Of a stretch of 64,000 nt of DNA, positions 46,564 to 54,795 are shown in pieces. The notes under the pieces are model-generated. The model had not been told where the DNA came from, did no database searches, and saw only the letters and a program-made list of their open reading frames with translations. Each line of letters begins with the position of its first letter. Within the stretch, counting starts at the first letter, position 1. Origin of the DNA: Diplonema papillatum (Eukaryota; Euglenozoa; Diplonemea; Diplonemida; Diplonemidae); contig JAPJBO010000445.1 in NCBI GenBank assembly GCA_030068145.1, positions 118,248-182,247 on the forward strand. Reading direction: 5' to 3'. The position numbers and the translations under genes are program-made.

Positions 46564-47256
46564 TTACGCGGTCTTCTTCTTCCCATTGCCCCAGTAGGCC
46601 AAGAACTGCAAGACGATGATGCCTCCGAAGGCGCTGTTGAGGATGTATGCGCCAGTCATGACCGGGTCGCCGACCTGCGCAATTGTCGTGAAAACTCGCG
46701 CGACGGAGCCTCCGAAGTTGAGCAACCAAGTGGGGAACGACGCGTTTCCGGTGCTTGCGTTTCTGTAGAACTGGATGATTTGCGGCACCTTCGACATGAC
46801 GCCGAATGGGATGGTCGACAGGTACAAGTACTCGTACGCGGGACGGCCTTCGAAGTGGTGTTGGGCGAAGATTCCAGTGTGGAAAGCGTAGCAGTACCCC
46901 CCGAAGGCGGCGAGCGTCAGGATAGATCCGATAGTGACTCGGTTGTACAGCATCAGCATGAGGAGGAGCGTCGCCACCTGGATGGCGATGATTCCGTTCT
47001 CCATGTACGTCTCGGCGGGCATGTTCTTCGACTGGCCGTAGAAGAAAGCCGTGGAAAAGCAGAAGAATTCCATCGCCGTCGTGGCCCAGCTCACCCCGTC
47101 CGTGCTACCAGCGTTGACGATGTTGATGATCTGCGGAACCTTCAGACTGACGCTCCCTGCCACGATCGCGTAGCCGAGCATCTGCGACACCGTCTCCTTG
47201 TCCATGTTCTGTGCGAAGTTCACGAGATTCTTCTGGAGGTCATCGACGAAGCTCAT
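46564..47256 (-). CDS. MPDU1: Mannose-P-dolichol utilisation defect 1 protein homologue
   Basis: ER membrane protein of the PQ-loop family, needed to use dolichol-phosphate mannose and glucose in N-glycan, O-mannose and GPI assembly. 230 residues, intronless (human 247). Two PQ-loop repeats: KVPQIINIVNAGSTDGVSW near 39-57 and KVPQIIQFYRNASTGNASF near 150. The MPDU1-specific stretch NFGGSVARVFTTIAQVGDP and a last span ending LQFLAYW follow. About seven hydrophobic spans. The C-terminus KKTA is a dilysine ER-retrieval signal. The ATG at 47256 (MSFVDDLQKNLVNF) gives the family start; the frame extends upstream to 47418 but without similarity. Confidence 0.93.
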   Translation of the reverse strand: MSFVDDLQKNLVNFAQNMDKETVSQMLGYAIVAGSVSLKVPQIINIVNAGSTDGVSWATTAMEFFCFSTAFFYGQSKNMPAETYMENGIIAIQVATLLLMLMLYNRVTIGSILTLAAFGGYCYAFHTGIFAQHHFEGRPAYEYLYLSTIPFGVMSKVPQIIQFYRNASTGNASFPTWLLNFGGSVARVFTTIAQVGDPVMTGAYILNSAFGGIIVLQFLAYWGNGKKKTA

Positions 47257-47704
47257 GTTGCAGTTGTGTGTTTTTTTTGCGCGCAGGGAGCAGCAAGGAG
47301 GATTTCTGGTTGGTGCGTTCAGTTTCTGGGCGTGGTTAGTTGGATAGTAGTTATATTTTTGCTGACAACTGCTGCATCGTTGGGACCGTTCGCTGTACTC
47401 AAGTGATGCGAAGGGCACCAGCCGATGCGGTGCGGGACGTGCGAGTGTCGTTCGCGCATAGCGCTACATAGGCTACGAATCTCCACAGGTTTCGCGTACA
47501 TCATGTGTAACCCGATAGAGGGAGACATTGATCTAGGACCCGTACAGAGAGGCTAATCGGAGTGGAGAGTTTCGTTCCGATCCGAAGAAGATAGACAGTG
47601 ACGGCACAAATTCCCCAAGTGCCGGGGACAGGCCCAGGTTGCAGACAGTGGAGACGCTGTTCGTGGGGGGGCCATACGACTAGAGAAAGAGAAGCCGTTG
47701 ACAG

Positions 47705-47830
47705 CGCGACTCGCACTCATAAAGGGCCACCGCATTGCAGAAGCAACAGATGCACGAGTCGCTTTGCAGGGTGAGGTAGACTCGTGAAGTCTTTGTTTTG
47801 CGATCTCCAGGAACAGCTGTTCTCGTTGAG
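47705..47830 (-). pseudogene. Diverged partial duplicate of the ZNHIT1 zinc finger
   Basis: Minus strand reads CICCFCNAVALYECES, matching ICCFCNALALYKCEL in the adjacent gene, then loses the second half of the finger. An upstream block (CAGCTGTTCTCGTTGA) matches CAGCTGTTCGTTGA of the parent gene at the right distance. A tandem partial copy, decayed; it lies downstream of ZNHIT1. Confidence 0.75.
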
Positions 47831-47875
47831 AATTCGTACTCTTCACTCATCCAGACCACAGCACACGCAGTTAGA

Positions 47876-48364
47876 CTAAGAAAAGCAGATGTCAACCGAG
47901 TGCTTAGTACGACACCGCTTGCTGCAGTACCCGCGGGTGCAAAGCTCGCACTTGTAAAGTGCCAGCGCATTGCAGAAGCAACAGATGCGAGGGGCCCGGG
48001 CAGTCGGCTTCGCAAGGGGCGGCTTGCGGGTCGCGGCGTCTTTGTCGGCGGGCTCCGGGTACAGCTGTTCGTTGATGGCGCGCGCCAGATCGCGGCTGCA
48101 CGAAGTCCAGTAGTCAAGGAAGGCACGCTTGCTGCCGTCTACCTTCCGACCCTCGGTCAAGCCGAGACCGGCCGCTTCGTTCTCGGGGCTCCCGCCTCTT
48201 TTTCGCCGTTTCGAGCCCCTCTGCGCCAAGTTGACGCCAGCTTCCAGTTCATCCAGCAGCTCGTCGCCATGCTCGGCCAAGACCCGCTCTCGCATCTTCT
48301 TCTCCTCTTCCCGGACTTCGGGCGGCGGCTGCCGCTTCTTTCGCACCAGGAATTCTGGTTCCAT
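47876..48364 (-). CDS. ZNHIT1: HIT-type zinc finger protein, ZNHIT1/Vps71-like SWR1-complex subunit
   Basis: 162 residues, intronless (human ZNHIT1 is 154). Charged N-terminal half with a long helix (EVREEEKKMRERVLAEHGDE) and a basic patch KRRKRGG. The C-terminal zf-HIT finger is CCFCNALALYKCELCTRGYC, then SKRCRTKHSVDIC: eight zinc ligands in two CxxC pairs, then C..C and H-x4-C. A finger at the extreme C-terminus is the ZNHIT1 layout. That protein helps SRCAP/SWR1 load histone H2A.Z. The start MEPEFLVRKK at 48364 is the first in frame. A partial copy of the finger lies just downstream. Confidence 0.82.
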   Translation of the reverse strand: MEPEFLVRKKRQPPPEVREEEKKMRERVLAEHGDELLDELEAGVNLAQRGSKRRKRGGSPENEAAGLGLTEGRKVDGSKRAFLDYWTSCSRDLARAINEQLYPEPADKDAATRKPPLAKPTARAPRICCFCNALALYKCELCTRGYCSKRCRTKHSVDICFS

Positions 48365-48717
48365 CTTGCTCGCACCCCCCGCCCGCCCAACCTACAATAC
48401 GACGAAGATACCGTTTCAGTTCCATGCAAGATCAGATGTGAACGGAACTCCCACCGTGGGCCATCAACAGCAGGGTGCGAGAATCGCACACAGTACGGGT
48501 GGTGGGGTGGAAAGGAAGCCTCAGGACGTCTAAAGTCAACTACTCCCTGCAGGATTAGCACAGAAAGTCAGATCCTCTTCAGTTTTCCGGGTTTTGTCAC
48601 CACTGTAGTAAAAGCAACCCGCCCGCTTATGCGCAGAAAGTTTTTACCAGCAAAGAGTCTGACACCGTTTCACGGACGCATTTGCGACCTGCCATGCGCG
48701 GGAGTGGCATTTGTGTC
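48365..48717. other. Short spacer, nothing recognised
   Basis: Likely ZNHIT1 5' leader/promoter and the 3' end of the Cys-rich gene. No repeat or exon seen. Confidence 0.5.
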
Positions 48718-49110
48718 TTATTTGCAGCGCTTCACGCAGATCTTACACTTTCTTTTGCAGTTCCCAGACTGGCAGTCAGAATCCGAACCGCACAAGTCAC
48801 CACTGCTTCCATCCCGGCACCTGAGCTTCTCGCAATACCCGAGGCAATCCGTGTCCGCTCCGCAGATTGACCCTTCGGGCTTAAGATTCTTGCACCTTCC
48901 CAGAGGCGGTGGTCCATGACACGTAAGTCCAGACTGGCACTGAACATCCCTCTGGCACGGGCTACCAATACTCCCGTCGTTGCAGTGGAGCGGCCAACAG
49001 TACTGTCCGTCCGGGCAGACGTCGTCTTCGTGACACAATTTCTTATCCACCTCATCAGCATGCGCAACGAGGAGCCACGTGGCAGACAAGCAAAATACCA
49101 GGCGAGACAT
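48718..49110 (-). CDS. Small secreted cysteine-rich repeat protein
   Basis: 130 residues, intronless. Residues 1-18 are a signal peptide (MSRLVFCLSATWLLVAHA). The rest holds 18 cysteines in about 112 residues, an even number fitting full disulfide pairing. Four imperfect modules carry a C-x-x-D-x-x-C-x-x-G-x-x-C core: CHEDDVCPDGQYC, CQRDVQCQSGLTC, CGADTDCLGYC and CGSDSDCQSGNC. The spacing resembles Dickkopf-type or EB-type Cys-rich modules, but those are animal families and homology is not shown. The C-terminus is very basic (KRKCKICVKRCK). No membrane anchor. Function unknown; an extracellular binding role is possible. Confidence 0.85.
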   Translation of the reverse strand: MSRLVFCLSATWLLVAHADEVDKKLCHEDDVCPDGQYCWPLHCNDGSIGSPCQRDVQCQSGLTCHGPPPLGRCKNLKPEGSICGADTDCLGYCEKLRCRDGSSGDLCGSDSDCQSGNCKRKCKICVKRCK

Positions 49111-49141
49111 ATCGCGTGCAATAAGAATTGTTTTGTGAATT

Positions 49142-49385
49142 TTTTTTTTTTGAGGTAGAATTTGCCCTGCGGTGAGTGACGAACTTGATGCGTGCCGTGT
49201 TGCTAGAGTGATATCTGAGGTTGAAAAGGGCAGGTTCCGTTCGGTTGTTCTTTTTCTCGTCGTACCCGGTTCGGAGCAGAGCTGCTCGTTGATGCAAGCG
49301 TCCGAAGCGAAGGAAGACTTGCCACACTCCTGGGTGGGGCGGGACGGGCAGAGCGCGGGAAGATGCCAGCTTCTTCATCCAGCCT
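49142..49385 (-). repeat. Dispersed repeat family R3, copy 2, with poly-A end
   Basis: Related to 44905-45175. Read on the minus strand it ends CAGGGCAAATTCTACCTC followed by a run of about 12 A, a retroposon-like 3' end. It lies just upstream of the Cys-rich gene. Confidence 0.85.
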
Positions 49386-50725
49386 TCGTGGTACTTGCTC
49401 CTGCAACCTGAACGACTGAACGGGTGCGGGTTGCTGCAGGTGGTTCATGGCATACTACGACGTGGACATGACGGGACCCCGAAAAGAAAGCTGGCAACGT
49501 TGGAACTAACTTGAGATACATGGCGGGTCCTTCGCACACACAACGGGTTTCCCGGCTTTTGTCATCAGATCAAGCTATAATGAGCCACCAGATACCCGCT
49601 GCCGACGCGTTTTTTGTGTTAACAATGCATTGTTGGTTCAGGTGACACCACCTCTATCTCAAGTTCGACCTGTTGTCGCGCTGGGTTGTGCAAGCGTCTT
49701 TTGATGTGGCCCCGGGCCGCAGCTGCTGCTTCGTTTCCACGGTCGCGCCGGACTTCCTGCAAAATGGAAAGGTGACCATCTCACAAATGGACGAATTTCA
49801 GGGCAAGCAACGCGGCTTCAGCGCGGAAGCACTGGGGCGCCCGTTGTCTACAGTTGGCACAAAGCAAAAGGGAGGCGGACGCTATTGCCAAAATGTGGGC
49901 AATCGCTTAGAGGTGCGTAGTCCGGGTGGATCGACTTCCGAGGGCATGAGTAAACGAGTTCCAAGCAGTTGAGTTTGACGCAGCGTAGAGCCGCAGGTGA
50001 CTTCCTGGGCGGCAAACGGGAGTCGCGTCTCGCCTTTCAACGGACGCTGGCACCCGGCACGTTGGGGTGTTTGTGCGCACCGGAAAAAATTGCACTAACA
50101 AAAGGCCTCAGGTGTGTCGAACTTTCTAGATCTTCAGTACTCCTGCTTCGGTCCGGTCTCGCGTGCTACAAGGGAGCCGACAGAGCAGTCAAGGGGTGGT
50201 CCAATGCGTCGATGCTGGCATGGTACAATCTCAAGGTGGCGTTGCTGCCTCGAGCAATGCAAGTCTGATAGATGAAACTCCTCAGGCGAGAAATGTAAAC
50301 TGAGCGACAGATATTTTTTCGGATTTGCCACCTCAACAAAACGAGGGAGACACCGTTTTGTTTGTGTAACCCTGTTTTGTTCATCTACCGTGGGTGAGGA
50401 TAGTACGCTGCCATCGATCTGTTTTTGTACTTGACAAGTTGCATTTGCTGGACACAAAAACTCAGTATCCTGCTAGCTGCGCGCTGAATTCAAGTCTGGT
50501 GGAGGAAAACTCCTCCACCAGACTGGACCGGAGAGTTCGTTATTTCTACTTGGCGGCCGCAATTTTCTGCAGCTCCAGGCATTGACACGGCCTGAAGCCT
50601 GCCAACGTCGGCGCGGGTATGCGAATTGCAATGGCTGGCGGCCCAACGAGTGCAGTCTTCGAATAACGACGCGACCAAGCCCGCCGCGGTACAAAGTCCG
50701 GAAGAGCCAGGAGTTGCTGCAACAG
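49386..50725. other. Spacer with one strong hairpin; no gene seen
   Basis: Between the Cys-rich gene's upstream repeat and the stop of the EGF-like gene. Holds the inverted 23-base match 49614-49636 (see 19093-19115) and the hairpin at 50493-50524. Confidence 0.5.
50493..50524. terminator. Perfect 14-bp hairpin about 200 bases downstream of the EGF-like gene
   Basis: Arms AGTCTGGTGGAGGA and TCCTCCACCAGACT with a 4-base loop (AAAC on plus, GTTT on minus). On the minus strand it would fall in the 3' untranslated region of the 50726-53044 gene. A 3'-end processing or stability role is a guess; it could equally be an element end. Confidence 0.4.
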
Positions 50726-53044
50726 CTAAACGCGCACGTTGGTCGACAAACTCGAAGGCGTCGAGGCCCGGCGGTTCGACGACCGCTCCCCGAACAGACT
50801 TTTGGGTGGGCCAGGCAAAGCGAGCAATGGTGGTGGGGACACTCTAGGCGACTCCCGCCAGTCGAGCGACGACGGGGTGTCACGCGTCGTCGGCTGGCAG
50901 CCGTTGCTACCGGCGATGCTGGACCGCGCGCTTCGCCGACGGGACCGAATGATACACTCCCCGGAGATCACACGAGAAGCCGGCGAGTCCACAGTGCTCT
51001 TGACTGATGGATCGACACTGCAACGCCGCTTAGGCCGAGGTACACGGGGCGGCTCTTGGGGATGTCCATCCGTTCCGGATAATGGATCTGGGTCATCGGA
51101 GTTCCTTCGCATCGCATTTGGCGCGCGCTGAGGAGACGACGCGCGGCGGTGCAGGATCGACGAAGCCGCCCGCATCACGCTGGCATCACTGACAGAAGGG
51201 ATTTTCGGAGGCTCCAGGGTGGGCGAGAGTCGCAGCGCTTTGCTCGCGTCTCTAGTGGAAGAAGATAACCCGCAAGTTTCGCTGCTGGTGCTTGCCCTCG
51301 GCGCACGAAACCCATCCGCGGTATCCGCACGTCTGGCCGGTCTGTACTGGGACGCTATGGCAGAGCTTAGCCGGCGCCTGAGTTCTGGTGACGAAGCGGC
51401 TGTGGAATCAGTCGGCGAAAGCGAACGCAGCGCTTTGCTTGCGTCTCCGATGGAAGAATGCATCCTCCGAATTTCGCTGCTGGCGCATACTTTCGCCGCC
51501 CGAGCGGCATGTGTTCGCCTCTGCGGCATCCTGTGTTGGAAGGCCACCGAGTTCGGGCGGCCTACCGGCGACGAAGCGAACAACGACTCATGCTTCTCGC
51601 CCAGCGCCGAGTCGCACGGTGTTTCCCCGCGTCGTGCCGCCTCCGCGTCGTCTCCGAAAAATGTGCTGGCAAAACGAGGGATCTGGTCCAGCGCCTTTCT
51701 CGTGCTGGAGTACGACGCGTCCCACTCGTCCATCACGTGCACGAGAACCTTTTGCGAGCCGAGGCACGATGAATCCCACGTTTCGTCGAAAGCTTCGATG
51801 TCGCCGAAAACACCTTCCTCTTTCCGGTCGGCGGGCCGGTGGTCCAAGCAATGCTGGGGGTCAGGATCCTTCCCCTTGCCTTTGCCCATGTTGCTCTTGC
51901 TTTCGCCCGTCGCCTCTACCCAGTCCAGCTGCGCGACCGTCTTCCCCTCCAGAACTTCCATTTCGTCGCTGTTGGTGCTCCGCCGGACGACGACGTGGTC
52001 CAAGTCGTCGCTCGACGCGCGATCCTCGAACCAGCTCCTCCGCACCGCGTCGAGCGGCGACTTCGGCGACAAAAAGTAGCACGCGGGAGAAGACGCGGAC
52101 TTCCACTGCCTCGCCCCCCGAACCTGGAGCACGGCGCTGGCAGGGGAAGTGTTCGAGGACCGCACGAGGGGGACAACCGGCGGGGTGAGGTGGAAGGGTT
52201 GCAAAGGAGTGCGGGCGGGGGAGTACGGGGACAGCTGCGAGGGGGTCCCGAAGGGCGCGTCGGCCTGCGGTGACGGGACGAGCAGCGGGGTGGTCAACAA
52301 CGTGGCTTCCGAGAAGCACCGGAGAGAGTCGACGCCGGACGGCTTCAGCATCAGCGGGTTGAGGGTCAGGTTCGGCTTGCGCCGGCGGTGCTCCGGCGGC
52401 GCTGGTTTGGCCGCGGGGTCGGGGTCTGGATCGCCGGCAGCCCGCGGCTCGAGCATCAGCGCGAAGCACAGCACGGACACCGCGGGGAGCAGCACGACCA
52501 ACCAGCTGGGCGTCCCGCTGAAAAAAAGCTGGTCGTTCAACCCGCGGACCTCCTGGCCGCAGCGCACGGGGCCGCCGACCGCGAAGCGCGAGCGGTTCGT
52601 CCCGCAAACGCAGGAGAAGTCGCCGGCGACGTGCCGCGACCCTTCTTCGCACTCCGCGCCTTCCTCGCCCCCGCAGACCCCGCCGCCGCCGGCACACTCG
52701 TCAACGGACGAGCAATTCGCCGCCGCCCCGACCGCGAAGCTTCCGTCCGGGCAGGTGCACGTGAAGCCGCCCGGCGGCGGCGTCTCGCCGCACTCCTGGG
52801 CCTCCCCGCAGGGCCCCCCGCCGCATGCCCCGCCCCCCAGCGGGACGCCCCGGCGGCGGCTCTTTGACACGGCGCTTTTCGCCGGCAAACCCGCGCCGCC
52901 CTCCCGCAACAAAAGGTCCGCCGCCGCCGCGAACGCTCGCGTCGCCAGCGGCACCGGCGGCCCGCCCGCCGCGCCGCTCGCCCCGCCGAGCGCGAGCACC
53001 GCCAGCAGCGGGATCAGCGGCGGGGCCGCCCGGTGGCGGCGCAT
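50726..53044 (-). CDS. Single-pass membrane protein with EGF-like ectodomain and long Ser-rich tail
   Basis: 772 residues, intronless, ATG at 53044. Signal peptide about 1-26 (MRRHRAAPPLIPLLAVLALG). Two Cys-rich EGF-like modules: about 73-111 (CGGGPCGEAQECG, GGFTCTCPDGSF) and 116-162 (DECAGGGGVCGG, GDFSCVCG). The transmembrane span is 181-198 (WLVVLLPAVSVLCFALML). A basic/proline stop-transfer region and a tail of about 570 Ser/Arg-rich residues follow. The tail has an inner duplication, SSIGDASKALRSLSP and SSTRDASKALRLSP, and many RRxS-like sites. The layout suggests a surface receptor or adhesin; no kinase or other enzymatic domain is present. The extracellular part is very Gly/Ala-rich. 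Confidence 0.82.
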   Translation of the reverse strand: MRRHRAAPPLIPLLAVLALGGASGAAGGPPVPLATRAFAAAADLLLREGGAGLPAKSAVSKSRRRGVPLGGGACGGGPCGEAQECGETPPPGGFTCTCPDGSFAVGAAANCSSVDECAGGGGVCGGEEGAECEEGSRHVAGDFSCVCGTNRSRFAVGGPVRCGQEVRGLNDQLFFSGTPSWLVVLLPAVSVLCFALMLEPRAAGDPDPDPAAKPAPPEHRRRKPNLTLNPLMLKPSGVDSLRCFSEATLLTTPLLVPSPQADAPFGTPSQLSPYSPARTPLQPFHLTPPVVPLVRSSNTSPASAVLQVRGARQWKSASSPACYFLSPKSPLDAVRRSWFEDRASSDDLDHVVVRRSTNSDEMEVLEGKTVAQLDWVEATGESKSNMGKGKGKDPDPQHCLDHRPADRKEEGVFGDIEAFDETWDSSCLGSQKVLVHVMDEWDASYSSTRKALDQIPRFASTFFGDDAEAARRGETPCDSALGEKHESLFASSPVGRPNSVAFQHRMPQRRTHAARAAKVCASSEIRRMHSSIGDASKALRSLSPTDSTAASSPELRRRLSSAIASQYRPARRADTADGFRAPRASTSSETCGLSSSTRDASKALRLSPTLEPPKIPSVSDASVMRAASSILHRRASSPQRAPNAMRRNSDDPDPLSGTDGHPQEPPRVPRPKRRCSVDPSVKSTVDSPASRVISGECIIRSRRRSARSSIAGSNGCQPTTRDTPSSLDWRESPRVSPPPLLALPGPPKSLFGERSSNRRASTPSSLSTNVRV

Positions 53045-53534
53045 CGCCCGGGCGCGGCTCCTCGTCCGTCCCCCCCCTTCGGGGTGTCGCGCGCACCCCC
53101 CCCTCCCCCGCCCGCGCGCTTCGTCGTGGTCGCCGCTGTTTTCGGACCGGGTTTTGTGCTACCGTCGATCCCGAAGGGACGATCAGTTTTTGGTGTCTTT
53201 TTGTGCGGTCGACGATATCCGTCGTTCTGATGTCTGACGACTGTGTTTCTTTGCTTGCTTTGTGTTCCTTGGTGGACCTTTGATTTCCTCCTTTCAAACT
53301 AAAACTTCTTCCTCTGGGACAATCCCCACTCACCAATCAATTTACTCCCTTTTGCAAATAGAAATTCTTCTTTTTTTTTTCTTCCTTTTCGTTGTGGAGC
53401 CCCGGCACCGGCTTCCTTCGCCGGAATTCCTTCTATTTTGTTTCCTGTTGACAACTCGTGTCAGACTAGCCCACCCGGGGTGGTTGGTTCCTTCAGACAG
53501 GATCTCCCCCGTCCAGAGTTTGCTTGGGTCCAAG

Positions 53535-54704
53535 ATGGTAGGCGTCCTTCGGCTTTTTCTTTTCCCTTTTTCTCTCTTTTTCATACTTCCATTTTATTGC
53601 CCAAGGACGCCCCGCCCTCGCCCCCCTTCCCGGTCTGACGATGGGGGGGAGCAACGCGCCAGGGTTGGGGAGCGGCCGCAAGACCGGCCATCCCCTCCAC
53701 GACCCCCCCAAGAGAACAGGCACACCCCCCGGCCGCCTATGAAGGAGGGAAGGGGCAGGGGGCGAGCGGCCCCGTGGCCCCTCCCCCCGGAGGGGGGACA
53801 AGACCCGGACACCGGCGGAGCACCGGTGTCCGGGGCGTGGTGGGGTGGGGCAGTGCTGATGACGGGCCTGGGGCTCTTGTACTTAGTCCGCAATGGGTGG
53901 AGCAAGGTTCCGCGGGCCTTGGCCCGGGGGACCCCGCCAACGACGAAGGTCCGCGAAAGCACGGGGCCGGGACGACAGGACCCAGGGACGCGCAGCACTG
54001 CCCCGGAACCCCGGTACCGGCGCGCATCCAAGCTGGTTTGGGAAAGGAGGGTGGGCCTTCTCAAGAGCTCCCGCCCAAGCGGCCTAATTGGTGGGGCGCA
54101 GGCCCGGAGTGGTCGTACCCGCAGCCTGTGGGTGTGGGCGGTGATAGGGCTGGTAGGGGCGGCGGCGGTGTGGGGGGACTCCCTCCTGTCGGAACGGCTC
54201 CGGGGCAGGAGGGGGGACGGTTTGCCGAACGTAGGGGCCTCAGAACTGGGCCGACCGAGCTCGTCGACCGCAGCCGAAGGGCGGGTTCCAGGCCGCGAGA
54301 CCGCCTGGGAGGCGATGTGGGAAGGCGCCCAGCAGGCACGGCCAATCCTGGCCCCAGGGGCCCAGTGGACGATGCTTGCTGCGGGGCTGGGCCTGCTCCT
54401 AGGGCTGAGGCGGCGAAGGCAGCCGGAAGGCGGAACACTCGAGAGGCGGCCGAGGAGGTTGCGAAGGTGGAGGGGTTCACGCCCGGGCAGACGCCGCCCG
54501 GTCTCGGCCTACGAGAGGGAGGAGGCCGCTCGGAGGCAGGAGGCGAGGTACGAGGGGTGGGGCGACCCGCAGGCCGGCCCTCAAGTGATCTGGCTCGACC
54601 CCCACGACCTGAGGGGTGGAGGGGGGCCCAAGGCGACGAAAAAGGCGCAGCAGCATAAGCGCCCCCTAGCCGGTCGGCCCCCGGCAACAAAGCGTGGGGG
54701 GTGA
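53535..54704 (+). CDS. Possible plus-strand membrane protein in a compositional island (weak)
   Basis: 389-residue frame from ATG 53535 (CAAGATGG context); the frame is open from 53262. An N-terminal hydrophobic segment (VLRLFLFPFSLFFILPFY) is followed by Pro/Arg-rich sequence. Three more hydrophobic segments each contain Trp: WWGGAVLMTGLGLLYLV, LWVWAVIGLVGAAAVWG and WTMLAAGLGLLLGL. Codons favour GGG, CGG and AGG, unlike the window's other genes. Other frames on both strands are also open because of the GC content, so this may be chance or part of an unrecognised element. It is divergent from the EGF-like gene. Confidence 0.35.
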   Translation: MVGVLRLFLFPFSLFFILPFYCPRTPRPRPPSRSDDGGEQRARVGERPQDRPSPPRPPQENRHTPRPPMKEGRGRGRAAPWPLPPEGGQDPDTGGAPVSGAWWGGAVLMTGLGLLYLVRNGWSKVPRALARGTPPTTKVRESTGPGRQDPGTRSTAPEPRYRRASKLVWERRVGLLKSSRPSGLIGGAQARSGRTRSLWVWAVIGLVGAAAVWGDSLLSERLRGRRGDGLPNVGASELGRPSSSTAAEGRVPGRETAWEAMWEGAQQARPILAPGAQWTMLAAGLGLLLGLRRRRQPEGGTLERRPRRLRRWRGSRPGRRRPVSAYEREEAARRQEARYEGWGDPQAGPQVIWLDPHDLRGGGGPKATKKAQQHKRPLAGRPPATKRGG

Positions 54705-54795
54705 GTGGGGCGGGATGGGCAGCGGAGCGTGGGAGGATGCCAGCTTCTTCATTCCAACATTTGGCTCAAGACTTCTGCTTTCGTCTTCCGGGTGC
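54705..54795 (-). repeat. Dispersed repeat family R3, copy 3 (partial)
   Basis: Matches the GTGGGGCGGGATGGGCAG-GAGCGTGGGA, CTTCTTCATTCCAACAT and CTCAAGACTTCTGCTT blocks of the other R3 copies. The other half of the family is missing. Confidence 0.75.

Noticed and set aside
47680..48126. 148-residue minus frame as an alternative protein
   Set aside because: It is the offset shadow of ZNHIT1 joined to the decayed finger copy.
54765..54785. Dinoflagellate spliced-leader relic (TTTGGCTCAAG)
   Set aside because: Only an 11-base match to the 3' end of the leader, inside a dispersed repeat whose other copy reads TTAGGCTCAAG; not followed by a gene start. Chance is adequate.
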